Below, piece after piece: positions 35,129 to 46,464 of a stretch of 64,000 nucleotides of DNA. This DNA is from Knufia peltigerae. Lineage: Eukaryota; Ascomycota; Eurotiomycetes; Chaetothyriales; Trichomeriaceae. Numbering within the stretch: the stretch's first letter is position 1; the number at the start of each line of letters is the position of its first letter. The notes beneath the pieces are model-generated. The model saw only the letters and a program-made list of their open reading frames with translations, was not told where the DNA came from and searched no databases. The stretch is from assembly GCA_030247855.1 (NCBI GenBank), contig JAPDRN010000005.1, forward strand, positions 186,001-250,000, written 5' to 3'. The translations under genes and the position numbers were made by a program.

Positions 35129-38056
35129 ATGTCAGAGCCCAAGCGCCCACGTCTTGATTCATCGCTCAGTGCGCTCTACACTGGCACCTTGGCTTCCGAG
35201 GAAAACCCTTGGCCATTTCCAGAAGAACGATCTCAGCAACGACGCCGAAGTCGAGCAGAATCTGGACGCCGCTTCGAATGCACTCACCCAGGTTGCGGAC
35301 GAGACTATTCGCGTGCAGAACATCTTTACCGCCACCAATTGAATCGTAATGTCCTTCCATGCTTGCGTCAATGAGTTTGATGTGCTGATTTTCGCCCAGA
35401 CAACCCTAAGGAGATTTATCATTGCGACTATCCGGGCTGTACTCGCTCTTTTGTACGTCAGGACCTCTGTACTCGCCACAGAGACCGACATGACCACAGA
35501 GATAAGGCGCTCTCTCAACAGCGAAACGTAGATAGGCGGTCTCAGTCTCCTGTGTCTTCCTTGAGCGACGAAGGGGCATCTCCCACCTCGCGCGTCCCTG
35601 CAACTACACACGCATCTAGTCTCTCACCTGCTCTTGCTCGAACATCTTTTTCTGGCGACAGTCCACAGAAAGCGATTAACACCCAAGCAGTCAGAACTCA
35701 GCCTCTTTCCAACAAGACTGACGAAAACACGTTTGCAGGACCTCAAAGTCACGCACTGCTACCTCCAGTAGCGAATCCAGGCAATACCAGGGAAAACACC
35801 GCTTCGACCCATATGGCCGATCCTGCTTGTCAAAATGCATCAATAAACTCCTCCTTTTCAATCCCCAGGTCTTACAGCTTTGGCGATCATGCTTTCGACA
35901 ACGTTGACCCTGCAATTCTACGGGAAGGGGAGTCCAGACCTAACCGACTAGCCTCAGACACAAGCATTCCAGATGTTCAAGGTGACACGACCGGGACATA
36001 CGCGATGCCAACTCTGGGAGAGCAACAATTCAATGACTCTCCAGTATCTATCAGGGATGAATTCACAGCATGGCTGTTCGAGGATGGTCTTGGGCTTCCT
36101 TCGGCCCCTTTCTCTATGGCAGGTCAGGTTGGAATGGGTTTTGCTAATACGTCTGATATTTTTGCCGCGACGAACTACTCGAACTATTTCGCCGAGAGTC
36201 CATTCGACACAGCGTTTCCTCCCATGGTTCAGCAAGGCACAAGTGGATCACCATCGAGTGTATCGGATATACCACTGAACAATAAGTTGCTATCACCTTC
36301 AAAACGCCAATTGCTCATGGCGCTGATTCAGACACGCTTCAACGAGGGGGACAATGCTTCACTGGGACAATTGCGAGAAGAAATCTTCCGCGGAAATATG
36401 GAGTCCGAGGACCACGTACTGAGCTTGCGATCCATGCAACAATACATTGGCTCTTACTGGTACCATTTTAATGCTCAAATGCCAATAATGCACCAGCCAA
36501 CTTTTTCAGCTGACGAAAGCAACGAATATTTACTGCTGGCAATGATGGTCGTTGGAGCCGCTTACCTTACCAAGGCCCATGGGAGAGCAATGACTGACAG
36601 CGCCGCAAGGTTTGCTACGTTCATTGCCTGGCATCTTCGTTGGCACGTCTTCATGCATAACGATTTTCAACCACCGACGAAGTTGTGGGTCTTACAAACT
36701 CTCCTTCTTTTAGAGGTGTACGAAAAGATGAACTCGACGAGACTATTACATGAACGAGCGCACATCCATCATGCCACTACGATCAACTTGATGCGACGTG
36801 GGACTGCATTGATCGAGACACAAAAGGACTCCAGGCGTGAGCCGCTGACGCGAGAGGAATGGTGGAATTGCTGGATTACAGCTGAAGCTACTCGACGAGC
36901 GGTATTCGCGGCATTCTACCTCGATGCCGTCAACGCCGTCATGTTTGGCCATGCAGCCATGATGGTGGTTCATGAGATTCGTTTGCCACTGCCGTGTGAC
37001 GATGCATTATGGTCAGCCACGTCTGCAGCTGAAGTTGGCCGGGTGGAAGCTAGCTTACATGCCAATGCGATCAAGCCGATATCGTTCTTGGATGGCCTCA
37101 AGAAAACCCTGACCGGTCGCAAAGTCCGCACTAATACCTTTGGACGGATGATTTTGATGGCGGGACTTCTTTCTGTGTCCTGGCACATGCATCAACGAGA
37201 CCTCCAAGTGTCCAGCCTAGGGGTATCATCGACTCTAGGTGTCCCGGATGGCTGGCGCAACCCTTTATCAAAAGCGTTTGATTTTTGGAAAAAGGACTTT
37301 GACGAGAACATGGACCACATGCGCCGAGCAGCTCTACCATGGCAAAAAAACGATTCCGGATCGACTGACGAAGTCATGGCAAACACGGCGACAGTCATGT
37401 ATCATCTGAGCCATATGGCAACGCATATTGACCCCTGGGACTGTCAGATATTCGCCGGCATCAAACGATTATTTGGGAGAAAGATCACCAAACCCGATTA
37501 CGAGCGTGTCAAAGCGAAGGTCTTTGACTGGTCCAAAAGTTCAGGTGCTACGACTGCTGTCTATCATGCGTTACAGCTACTCAAATCGGTCTTGTTGCCA
37601 CGTCAAGGCCAAAGTCGGCTTTACCAGGCTCGAGACGACTATTTGCTGGTGAGACCTTGGGCCATATACTATGCCGCACTCGTGGTTTGGGCTTATGGAT
37701 TCGCGCTGGACGGCGTTCTTCGCCCGTTTCCAGACAACCTTCAGCCAATATCATCTCCAGGGCCATTCTCAATACGAAGTCACGGCTCTAGTCAGTCCAT
37801 TGTCCACCAGCCACACGACGGCACCGAGTCGTACCTTGACGCGGCAACCAGAGACGCACAGAGCTTTCTCCAGAGCATTGGTGCTGTCAAGTCTCCGCAA
37901 CAACTGGAAACGATTCGGGATGGTAGGAACAATGTTGTTGGTCTGCTGGGTGTCCTTGAGATTTCATTTCGAGATTGCAGGTGGGAACTTTTGCACGAGG
38001 CGGCAGAACTCCTACGGAATGCCATCATGCTCCTGAGGGGAGCCAATCGTGGTTGA
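35129..38056 (+). CDS. C2H2 zinc-finger transcription factor with fungal-specific regulatory domain
   Basis: Two exons (intron 35346-35399), 957 residues. The intron lies between the fingers and splicing gives HQLN-HNPKEIYHC. Finger 1 is FECTHPGCGRDYSRAEHLYRH and finger 2 is YHCDYPGCTRSFVRQDLCTRH, both with full Cys2-His2 ligands and near the N-terminus after a KRPR basic patch. A Ser/Thr/Pro-rich linker follows. From about residue 280 there is a long helical region with SYWYHFNAQMPIMHQPTF, a typical 'W-x-x-F-h-x-x-x-P-h-h-H-x-P-T-F' pattern of the fungal_trans middle-homology domain. Expected role: nuclear DNA-binding regulator, often of catabolic genes. It lies 0.5 kb upstream of the galactonate-dehydratase-like gene and in the same orientation, so it may control that group (inference). 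Confidence 0.92.
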
Positions 38057-38568
38057 GCGATTCTATACGGCGCTTATGCGTAGAAGGATCTTGTTGTTGT
38101 TCACTGACCTGGGCATAAGGCTACGTAATTTTTCAGGCAGTGGTGAATACAGTGTTGTTGATATTCTACAAAGTGCCCTGGGAGAGAAGTTCCGGAGTGT
38201 TTGGGCGGCAGTTCGCAACAGCAAGCTCAGACGAAGCCGGGGGATCTGCTTGCTGGTTAGGCCTGTGGACTCCAGCTAACGAGGGCCCATGGTGGGCTCG
38301 GCGTGCTGCTCTGACACCCCCACGCCCCAAGCAATTATGGAGTATCATCTCTGGGATTTTTTTCGACTTGTGGGGGGGAATTTAGGCTAGGAACCCCCTA
38401 AATACTGGACACTTTGACGGACGCCCGGGAGAATGGCCGACGACAATGAGCTCTTACATATAATTGTTTATATCCTACTACGTAGTAAAATTGTACATAA
38501 CGATTATTGTTGCTCATTTCCCTAACTTGGTCGACATATTCTGTACAGTGTGAGTTAACAAAACAATC
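38057..38568. other. Promoter region of the dehydratase-like gene
   Basis: 512 bp between two plus-strand genes; no additional gene. I see no unambiguous TATA box. TACGTAGTA-like sequence lies near 38480. Confidence 0.5.
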
Positions 38569-39946
38569 ATGGCGACGGATCAACTCAAGACCCTCGCTGG
38601 CAAGACGAATGGCGCCGCTCAGCCTTCATTCCCCGGAGCACCATCGGCCAAGATCAAGAGCATCGAATACTTTCGAGTCAAGCCTCGATGGCTGTTTGTC
38701 AAGATTTGCGACGACCAAGGGAACTACGGATGGGGTGAAGCCACTCTGGAAGGTCACACAAAGTCCACCGAGGGAGCACTCGATGAGATCATTGATCGTA
38801 TCATCGGATATGAAGCAGAGTAGGTCTTTGACGACTTGTTCGTCGTATTTCAAGAAAGGGGAGTGCTAACGTGAATGCTTCTCTTTTCAGTGACATTGAA
38901 CATGTATGGCAAACAATCTGGAGGTTGGGATTCTACCGAGGAGGTCCGGTGTTCATGTCTGCACTATCTGGTATCGACATTGCTCTGTGGGATCTCAAAG
39001 GTTTGTTACCAACTTCGCGTTCATCCTTTCAGCCGTCTAGGTTTCTTCAAAAGTTTTCTGACCTTACTTGTGTCTCATAGGTCGTAAACTAAACGTCCCC
39101 ATCTATCAATTACTCGGAGGCAAGGTGCGCAACAAGGTCCAGGTGTATGCTTGGATCGGTGGAGATCGACCCAGCGACATTGAAACCGCCGCAAAAGCCC
39201 GAATCGCCCAAGGACTCAAGTGTATCAAGATGAACGCCACCGAGGACGTCAACTGGTTGGACTCGCCGTCCGTCCTGGACTCGACCATCGAACGGCTCAA
39301 GACCGTCAAGGCTCTCGGTCTCGACGCCGGTCTCGACTTCCACGGCCGTCTTCACAAACCCATGGCGAAGCAACTGGCCAAAGCTCTCGAACCTTACCGT
39401 CCCTTGTTCATCGAGGAACCTCTGTTGGTCGAACACCCAGAGGGCTTCAGACAGCTCGCTCAACTCACCACGGTGCCCATCGCCACGGGTGAACGTCTCT
39501 ACACCCGTTGGGACGCCAAGCGGTTCCTCGAGGACGCGAGCATTGATATTCTTCAACCCGACATTGCCCACTCTGGAGGAATCTCTGAAACAAAACGCAT
39601 GGCCACTATGGCGGAAGCTTACGACGTGGCTCTCGCTCCTCACTGCCCGCTGGGACCGATCGCCCTCGCGGCTTGCATCCAGGTCGACCTGTGCACGCCC
39701 AACTTTGTGATCCAGGAGATGTCACTCGGGATGCACTACAACGTCGAGGCGGGCGAAGAGGACCTCAACACGTACCTGGTCGATCAGTCCGTGTTCAAGA
39801 TCGAAGATGGTTACATCAAAGCCATGACGGGCGCCGGGTTGGGAATCGAAATTGACGAGGATGTCGTGAGGAAGATTTCCAAAACGACACAACCGTGGCA
39901 ATGTAAGGAGTTTTATGGTCCCGATGGATCGATCAGGGAGTGGTAG
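38569..39946 (+). CDS. D-galactonate dehydratase-like enolase-superfamily enzyme
   Basis: Three exons (introns 38820-38890 and 39001-39080), 408 residues. It closely follows bacterial DgoD along its whole length, for example FYRGGPVFMSALSGIDIALW, GLDFHGR, YRPLFIEEP, ILQPDIAHSGGI and APHCPLGPIALAA. The Mg2+ ligands and catalytic residues known for E. coli DgoD (D183, H185, E209, E235, H285) correspond to D206, H208, E232, E258 and H308 here, all with the same offset of 23. The extra N-terminal 23-25 residues are Ala/Gly/Pro-rich. Expected reaction: dehydration of a hexonic acid, best guess D-galactonate to 2-keto-3-deoxy-galactonate, in the cytosol. The next genes, an SDR and an ACS permease, fit a sugar-acid pathway. 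Other acid-sugar specificity remains possible. Confidence 0.92.
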
Positions 39947-40761
39947 AGATGATGTTTGCGAAGTGTATCTTGACCATCTATCTGAGTATCAATCACATGT
40001 GTATGATCATGAGTACGAGTATGAACTTCCTGCGTGTGAATAATTCGATATTGTTTGACATCAAACATTCTCATTCCGCGTATAACACTGTGAGCACAAA
40101 TGACCTCTGGGGAGCCTCCGAGAGAGCAAGGTTCCCTATCCCTAGTAAGTAATTCTTACCTACATGTCCCCCCGTGTCCTCGGTGTGTCTCACGTCTTCT
40201 CGGTGTCGACATAGCCCGAACAATCACAAAGTTGGGGGTATAGCGGAGTACTTTGTACCTGTGCTAGGGCGTGCGGGATGATTTGATCGACGGGATCCTT
40301 TAGGTAGGTATTGTAGGCACTACCAAGTAGTAAGTGAGGACATGGTGGAGTGCTCAGCATGGAGTATGGAGTATGTGGAACTGGCAAGCTTCTTTTCCCC
40401 CACGACATCTCATGAATAATGAGTAATGTCTTCATCCGACTCGATTGAGCTGGGGATCTATGATTCCGGCATAACAAAAAACCAAACGAATCGAGAAAGA
40501 GACAGCAACGTCCGTCGTTCCCGTTGTACGATTTTCCCGTTTCAATCTGCCGAGCTCACGAGTTACAACTTGTCACTGTCAAGACATACACTCGGGATCC
40601 TGACCCAGCAACAACCGCAGTCGACTCGTACCGGGGGGGTATATATCGTTCAATCTCAAGCATCCAAAAGTCGGTAACCCTAGGGACGAGAAGAGGAAAA
40701 TACAAAATTACCCATCTACGACTTTTCGAAACGCCACATCGAGGAAATAACAGATTACAAG
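39947..40761. other. Intergenic; SDR promoter with TATA box
   Basis: No gene. A TATATAT at 40640-40646 lies 116-122 bp upstream of the SDR start, just after a short G run, and is a plausible TATA element. Confidence 0.5.
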
Positions 40762-41680
40762 ATGGCATCGTCTCTTTCTCTTCCCAGCATGTTCTCACTC
40801 GAGGGGAGAAAGGCAGTGGTGACAGGTTAGTTTTGACATACCTTCTCTTTCAATTTTGCGGTAGTCTCACACACGGTTACCTTGTCTACCCTTTACTCGT
40901 CCCTTCGAAACCCCCCCTCCCTCCCCCCAAAAAGTAAACGTCAATTGACTCGGCTCAGGAGGTACAAGAGGTATCGGCGCCGCGATGGCAATCGCTTTGG
41001 CAGAAGCAGGTGCGGACATCATTCTCATCCAGCGAAACTCGACAAGCACGACGACTCGACAAACGATAACGTCACTCGGCCGGACCGCCACCATCTACGA
41101 AGCCGACCTTTCGTCCCCGTCGTCCGTGGAAGGTCTCTCGTCCAGGATATTGGGCGACGGTCACGACGTTTCCATCCTCGTGACCTGCGCCGGGATACAA
41201 CGACGACACCCCGCCCACCAATTCCCCACTTCCGACTGGGACGAAGTGTTGCAGGTCAACCTGACCGCCGTTTTCACCCTCGCCCGCGACTTCGGCGCCT
41301 ACATGCTCACCCGGCCGGGACCCCACCGAGGGAGCGTCATCAACGTGGCGAGTCTGGCGAGTTTTCAGGGTGCATTCACCGTCCCCGCCTACGCCAGCGC
41401 GAAAGGAGGAGTGGCCCAACTCACAAAGGCCCTGAGCAACGAGTGGGCCAGTAAGGGTGTCAATGTCAACGCCATCGCTCCGGGGTATGTCGACACCGAC
41501 ATGAACGAGGCTCTGATGAAGGACGAGACGAGGAAACGTCAAATTCTGGAACGGATCCCGGCAGGGAGGTGGGGCACCCCCGAGGACTTCAAGGGCGTGG
41601 TGGTGTTTTTGGCCTCTCGCGCCAGTTCCTACGTGAGTGGCGAGATTGTGGTCGTCGATGGGGGTTGGATGGGGAGGTAA
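40762..41680 (+). CDS. Short-chain dehydrogenase/reductase, 2-deoxy-gluconate 3-dehydrogenase (KduD)-like
   Basis: Two exons (intron 40826-40958), 261 residues. The start at 40762 gives MASSLSLPSMFSLEGRKAVV. The Rossmann motif TGGTRGIG occupies residues 21-28, so the intron splits it. The catalytic triad reads S153-Y166-K170 in VASLASFQG and YASAKGG. The C-terminal end has the classical SDR segment VVDGGW. Overall spacing and the SLEGRKAVVTG, ASFQG, PGYVDTDM and AGRWGTPED stretches match the KduD/gluconate-dehydrogenase-like subgroup of classical SDRs. This group oxidises or reduces C3 of keto-deoxy-hexonates with NAD(H). Next to a galactonate dehydratase a role on 2-keto-3-deoxy-hexonate is attractive, but this is inference; many SDRs are promiscuous. 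Confidence 0.9.
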
Positions 41681-42089
41681 ATAGTATTGAGTTGGTGTGT
41701 GGGCGAAGACGGACGCTCAGAGACACAGTGTGTAAGTCGGGGGTTAGAATGAACAAATATGGGATGTATTGGCTAGAGTTTTCATTCTTTCTCTTAAAAA
41801 ACCCCCTCCCACCATCTACAACACCAATGAAAGATATCCAAAAGGGAAAGAGAGTAAAAATGAAAGTGAACGGGATCGATTGCGAGGGAGATAGATGGAG
41901 ACGAAGATAGTAATTTGGAATGGCCGATTGATCTTGCTATATGTGGGATATAAATACATATGTACATGTGACCATCCAATTGATCAATGTTGGCTGCTGA
42001 TTCTCTCGATATTTCAATTTCGATTTCGAATTCGATAGACAAAGGCTTCTGGATATGTGAGATGAGATGACGAGACGCGCTCACCACAT
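41681..42089. other. 3'-to-3' spacer between SDR and permease
   Basis: Short AT-rich stretch between convergent genes; likely contains both 3' UTRs. No gene seen. Confidence 0.6.
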
Positions 42090-43828
42090 CTAAAGTAGAT
42101 GTCTAAATCCAGCAGCCCTTTGTGCTTCGGTCGGTCCACTCTTGCCGATGTCCTCACCACGATCCATCTTGACATTCTCGCGTTTCAAGTAAAACCGGAT
42201 CCAGGTGGCGAGAAGGATCGACACGATGGCGAACACGAGATTGACAGCAAATGCCTCGACATATCGCGGTGCCGAACGGTAGAGGTAACTGGTCCAGATA
42301 TTGGGTGTGTTGGAAACGGCATTGATGGCGGCGATCGACGCGGCTCGTTTGACCGAAGGTTGATTAAGACTGCCCGTAATCCAGGAAAGGATAACGATCG
42401 AGGCCGAGTAGAACGAGGCCGGCATCAACATCATCGCGACATCTGAACAACCACGTCATCAGTATGAAAAAAACGACAGACTCCAAAAGGATGAGGTCAA
42501 AACTTACAACGTGCAGCAATGTTCAAAGTCGAAACTGCAATAACGTTCGCCAGGACCGTAATGGCCAACGGCAACACTATATGGAGGTACCTCTCTTGTT
42601 TCCGATCCGAGTGGAAACCATTGATCAGCATGCAAAAGACGCACAAAATAAATGGTGGAGCAGTCAATCCGTAGGTCTTGTTTCGTGAGAAGCCCAATCC
42701 CCCAACGACAGAAGGGAAAAAGTTGTTGACGGCGGCGGAAATGTAGACCGATGTCAAGAGGGCCATGAACATCCACATCTTTGGGTCAAGCAAGGCGAGC
42801 ATCAGACCTTTACGACCGGACACTTCGTGCGAGTTGTCTTGTTGACCAATATCAGATTCAAAGTTCCAAAGAATCCACTGGCGTTCTTGCTCGGTGAAAC
42901 CTTTGAGCTTGCGGATGGAGTTGGGCAGGATCAGTGCAAAAATGATGGCGACTCCGATGGTGATGACTCCTTCGATAAGGAAGAGCTATAACAGTTGTGA
43001 GCATGGTGCTCAGGTGATTGGGGAGAAGGGGGAACAAATACTTACCCATCGCCATCCTTCCAACCCGCTTTTTCCGTCAAGTTTGAGAATTGCAATCGCA
43101 AACAGCCCACCAAAGGCATTTCCAAGCTGAGAGCCAGAGTACAATATAGCTGTGCGCATGGCGAACTGTTTTCGCGAGTAGAAGAGACTGAGGTAGTAGA
43201 GAGCTCCTGGGAACTGTGGAAGGATGTCAGTACTCGATGTGACTCCTGTGAAGGGTAGGGTATTGGAAACTTACGAATGCCGCTTCAACAAATCCAAGGC
43301 AGAATCGACATGCCAGTAAACCACCAAAAGACTGGACCACTGCGGTCAAAGCTGATATAAGACCCCATACTGCCACTGCGACACAGATGTACACGGCTGG
43401 ATAAGGAATCTTTCCCACGACGATGTTGGAAGGTATCTGCATCAGGATATAGCCGCAGAACAGTATGCTGATACAGGTCTGATAGTCGACGGCCGAAAGG
43501 TTCAGGTCTTTGTCAATATCGGCCAATTTGGCACTGGCAATATTCTATCAAGGCGTCAGTTTGCTTATTTGATTCTTGCACAGTTGGTAGACTTTACCTG
43601 TCGATCAAGATAATTGAGGATATACAGCAGCGTCATACAGGGCATAATGAAGCAGTCCAACTTCAAGGTAGCCTTTCGGCCGAGGGAAGCAAGCTCGCTG
43701 TCAGAGAGGGTCAAGAGAGCTTCTGGTTTCACCAGAAAGGCATGCTCGGCTCGAATCTGGTCGGCTCCGACATCTTCTACTGCGAGAGTAGTGTCTTTCG
43801 CCTGCTCGTTATCGTTCTTTGGGTCCAT
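42090..43828 (-). CDS. ACS-family MFS permease (organic-acid type)
   Basis: Five exons; introns 42443-42507, 42986-43045, 43214-43274 and 43545-43597; the spliced length is 1,500 nt, 499 residues. The N-terminal end of helix 1 reads MTLLYILNYLDRQ-NIASAKL. Other landmarks are GYILMQIPSNIVVGK in helix 2, CRFCLGFVEAAFFPGALYYL in helix 4 and YSRKQFAMRTAIL. Also present are GLEGWRWLFLIEGV at helices 5-6 and NTPNIWTSYLYRSAPRYV at helices 10-11. All are typical of Dal5-like anion:cation symporters. Bacterial galactonate transporter DgoT belongs to the same superfamily branch, so uptake of a hexonate would fit the two adjacent enzyme genes, but the substrate is not shown by sequence. It is convergent with the SDR gene, 409 bp apart. 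Confidence 0.9.
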
Positions 43829-44955
43829 ACTTCCTTACACCTTGAAGCCGTAGTAGTGGGACTATGAGAGAGAAGGTATTCAACGTACAGAAGTTGCAAT
43901 GGTAGAGGAGCTTGTAGTTTCCCGAAACATAGACTGGTTGATTATATAAAGAAGGGTCTTGCACTTCTTGCAGCCCATGGGGTACGTCCTCACCGGTACT
44001 TTTGGAACCAACATAGCTGTGGAGAGATGGGGGTATCGCTGGGCATCCCATAAAGACGTACAGTCATTAGCGTGGGACCCCCACGGGACAAGACACTTTG
44101 CCCATCGAGAAGTGACTTTGACGCGGTGCTCACATTTGAGGTCCTTATGGTAGGGGTCTGCGGGTCTATGCTTCCGTAGGGGAAAACCGAGCGCTGCCCC
44201 CGTTGCCGTGTGGTGTACCGACGACTGCTACAAATGGGACACGTGACCTGAGGATGGCGACGAGTCCCCGGCAGTATCGACTCGTTCTTGGGTTCCATTG
44301 TCGTGCTGAAAAGAACCTGTAAGATGAGATTGCATTTGCAATACTCGTCTTGCGGAACGACCTGTTAACTGTGGTAGTGCATATGAAGCCTAAGATAAGG
44401 CGCATGTTCGGAGGCGAAGCAAGTAATCACAAAATGCATCAGTAAGCAAGACAATCACAACCACGACGGAGTCTGGCTTTGAAGATTTCGGTGCCGGGCC
44501 TCGGAGCCTCTTTTTTAATGCCGTGGTAGACTTTTCCAGGTACCTCTAGAGGTAGTAGCCGTTGTTAACAACTGGAATAATCCTGGCATGGTCAGCGCCG
44601 AATTCACTGATGAAACCCTGACAATATTATCTCCCATCATTCCTACTCCTTCTATCGGATTGTCTCTGTTTTCAGTCATAGAAAACGCTCTTGAATTTCG
44701 TATCATCTTGCTTTTGTCAGCAGCTGCAGGTCAAGTCGAGATGATTCATCCAGAATGGAAGCAAGTGAATGCCATAGTAAACGTTCGTGGCAAGAAAGCA
44801 AACGCATGCTTGAGATGCCTAGGCAATGTGAACCAGGAGAGACCACACTGGCCAAGGGCCTAATGGCAACCCAGGACATATAAAGATGGTGAAGAACCTG
44901 CGCTGAAACGGTATCGTAGGAACCAAGATTCTGTGGAAACCATAGAGTATCGAAG
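43829..44955. other. Divergent intergenic region between permease and MBL hydrolase
   Basis: 1.1 kb between divergently transcribed genes; no supportable gene. A TATAAA at 44879-44884 lies 72-77 bp upstream of the hydrolase start codon. Confidence 0.55.
44879..44884 (+). promoter_or_regulatory. Putative TATA box of the MBL-fold hydrolase
   Basis: TATAAA, 72-77 nt upstream of the ATG at 44956; position fits a fungal core promoter with a short leader. Confidence 0.45.
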
Positions 44956-45885
44956 GTGATGAAGTCGATTTTTGGCTGGGTGCTCCTGGCATCCACATAT
45001 GGTGTTGCCTTCTCCGAGTTTGTTACCAAGAAGAATGGTCTTCAAGTCGATGTTTACCACCAACCGCCTGCAGGTGTTGTCTACCAGAACTCAACTGATT
45101 CTTCTTTCTCACCGACTGCCTTCACCTTGATCCACGGCGAACACGATGCAATTCTTGTCGATTCTCCAGCAACGATAGCTCAAGGTAAGGCCCTCGCACA
45201 GTGGATCAATCAAACGATCCCTGGCAAGCAACTGAAAACGGTGTACATCACACATGGACACGGTGACCACTTCTTCACAGGACACATCATCCAACAGAGC
45301 TACCCCGGAGCCCAAGTGGTAGCGAAGAAAGACGTATATGACCATATGTTGCAACAATATGAGCCTGCTGTCTTCAAAAGTGTTTGGGCTTCATTGTTTC
45401 CGGGAGGACAAGTTACCGATACTCCATTAGCTGCCAAAGTGTTGTCGCAAAATGGGACATTTCATCTCGAAGGGCATGTACTTCAAGCAGTCGAGGTTGG
45501 TCAAAGTGATACTTACAACACTACTGCTTTACATGTTCCGGACCTTGTCCTCGTGGTTGGAGGAGATGTGATATATGGCCATTGCCATCAGCTGTTCGCA
45601 GAAGACTCAAGTCATGAATTGCGGCAGAAATGGCTGATCAGTCTGGATGAAGCAGCTGCATTGAATCCGAAAGTCGTCGTCCCCTCTCATATGCAAGCTC
45701 ATGATAGATATCAACCAAGCCACATCAACGAAACGAAGCGGCATATACACTTCTGGGAACAACTCCTCGCCAATTCGAGCAGCTGGCAAGAATTGGAAGC
45801 CAAGGTGAAGAAGGCTTTTCCACTCCGCACTGGCAACTTTGTCCCTCGCTGGAGTTCACAGGCACCGTTCAGCGCGGCATTTTAA
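44956..45885 (+). CDS. Secreted metallo-beta-lactamase-fold hydrolase
   Basis: Single exon, 309 residues. The N-terminus MMKSIFGWVLLASTYGVAFS is a good signal peptide with likely cleavage near AFS-EF, so the enzyme is probably secreted or vacuolar. The second Met (44959) could also start it. The metal-binding signature THGHGDH occupies residues 99-105 (H100, H102, D104, H105). Further ligand candidates are the Asp of VVGGDVIY and the His of VVPSHMQ. There are at least four N-glycosylation sequons (such as NST, NQT, NGT, NTT, NET), consistent with secretion. MBL-fold enzymes hydrolyse lactones, thioesters, beta-lactams or phosphodiesters; the substrate here is not evident. The position next to a hexonate gene group makes a lactonase an interesting but unproven option. 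Confidence 0.88.
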   Translation: MMKSIFGWVLLASTYGVAFSEFVTKKNGLQVDVYHQPPAGVVYQNSTDSSFSPTAFTLIHGEHDAILVDSPATIAQGKALAQWINQTIPGKQLKTVYITHGHGDHFFTGHIIQQSYPGAQVVAKKDVYDHMLQQYEPAVFKSVWASLFPGGQVTDTPLAAKVLSQNGTFHLEGHVLQAVEVGQSDTYNTTALHVPDLVLVVGGDVIYGHCHQLFAEDSSHELRQKWLISLDEAAALNPKVVVPSHMQAHDRYQPSHINETKRHIHFWEQLLANSSSWQELEAKVKKAFPLRTGNFVPRWSSQAPFSAAF

Positions 45886-46464
45886 TATATCCACGGAACC
45901 GAATCGGACGCAACAGCTCGCATGACGTGGACGATGTGTAAGACTGACAAGAGCATCTGTGTGTTGGTCAAGGAAAGGGTCGAAGTAAGTAGCCGCACAA
46001 TCGCCCATCAAGGACATGCAAGAATTGAGGATTACCTGGTACTTGGGCAGGCAAAAGACGAGGAAAGTCTGTCCAGTTTCAGGTCACGTGATATCGAGTT
46101 GCGTGTCGAAGCCAAAGATCCCTCAATCTGCGTATTTCAGCTTCGAGTTACTCCGTATCTTACATAGGCAATGAGCGGCCTGTTGCAGTCCTCATCCATG
46201 CTTGTCAACTGCGAACAAATAACTGCCGGATTATGTGTTGTGTGCTGGAACGATCGTCCACTCAATTTGAACGTATGGCTGCTACGACGCATATCCCCAT
46301 CCTCGAGTCGCTCTGTCCTCACGCTCGCGCCTCACAGGCGGTCCTAATTGCCATATCTACCGAGGGGAAATACCTCCAATCAGAAGGAGATGGTTCTTGG
46401 TCTGGTCCAGAAGTACAAGCCATTGATTGATGCTAGAAAACCTTGGGACAATACAAGAACTTGC
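45886..46464. other. 3'-to-3' spacer
   Basis: Between convergent genes; no gene. Contains an exact TACTCCGTA at 46149-46157 and a TCACGTGA near 46083-46090. Confidence 0.6.
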
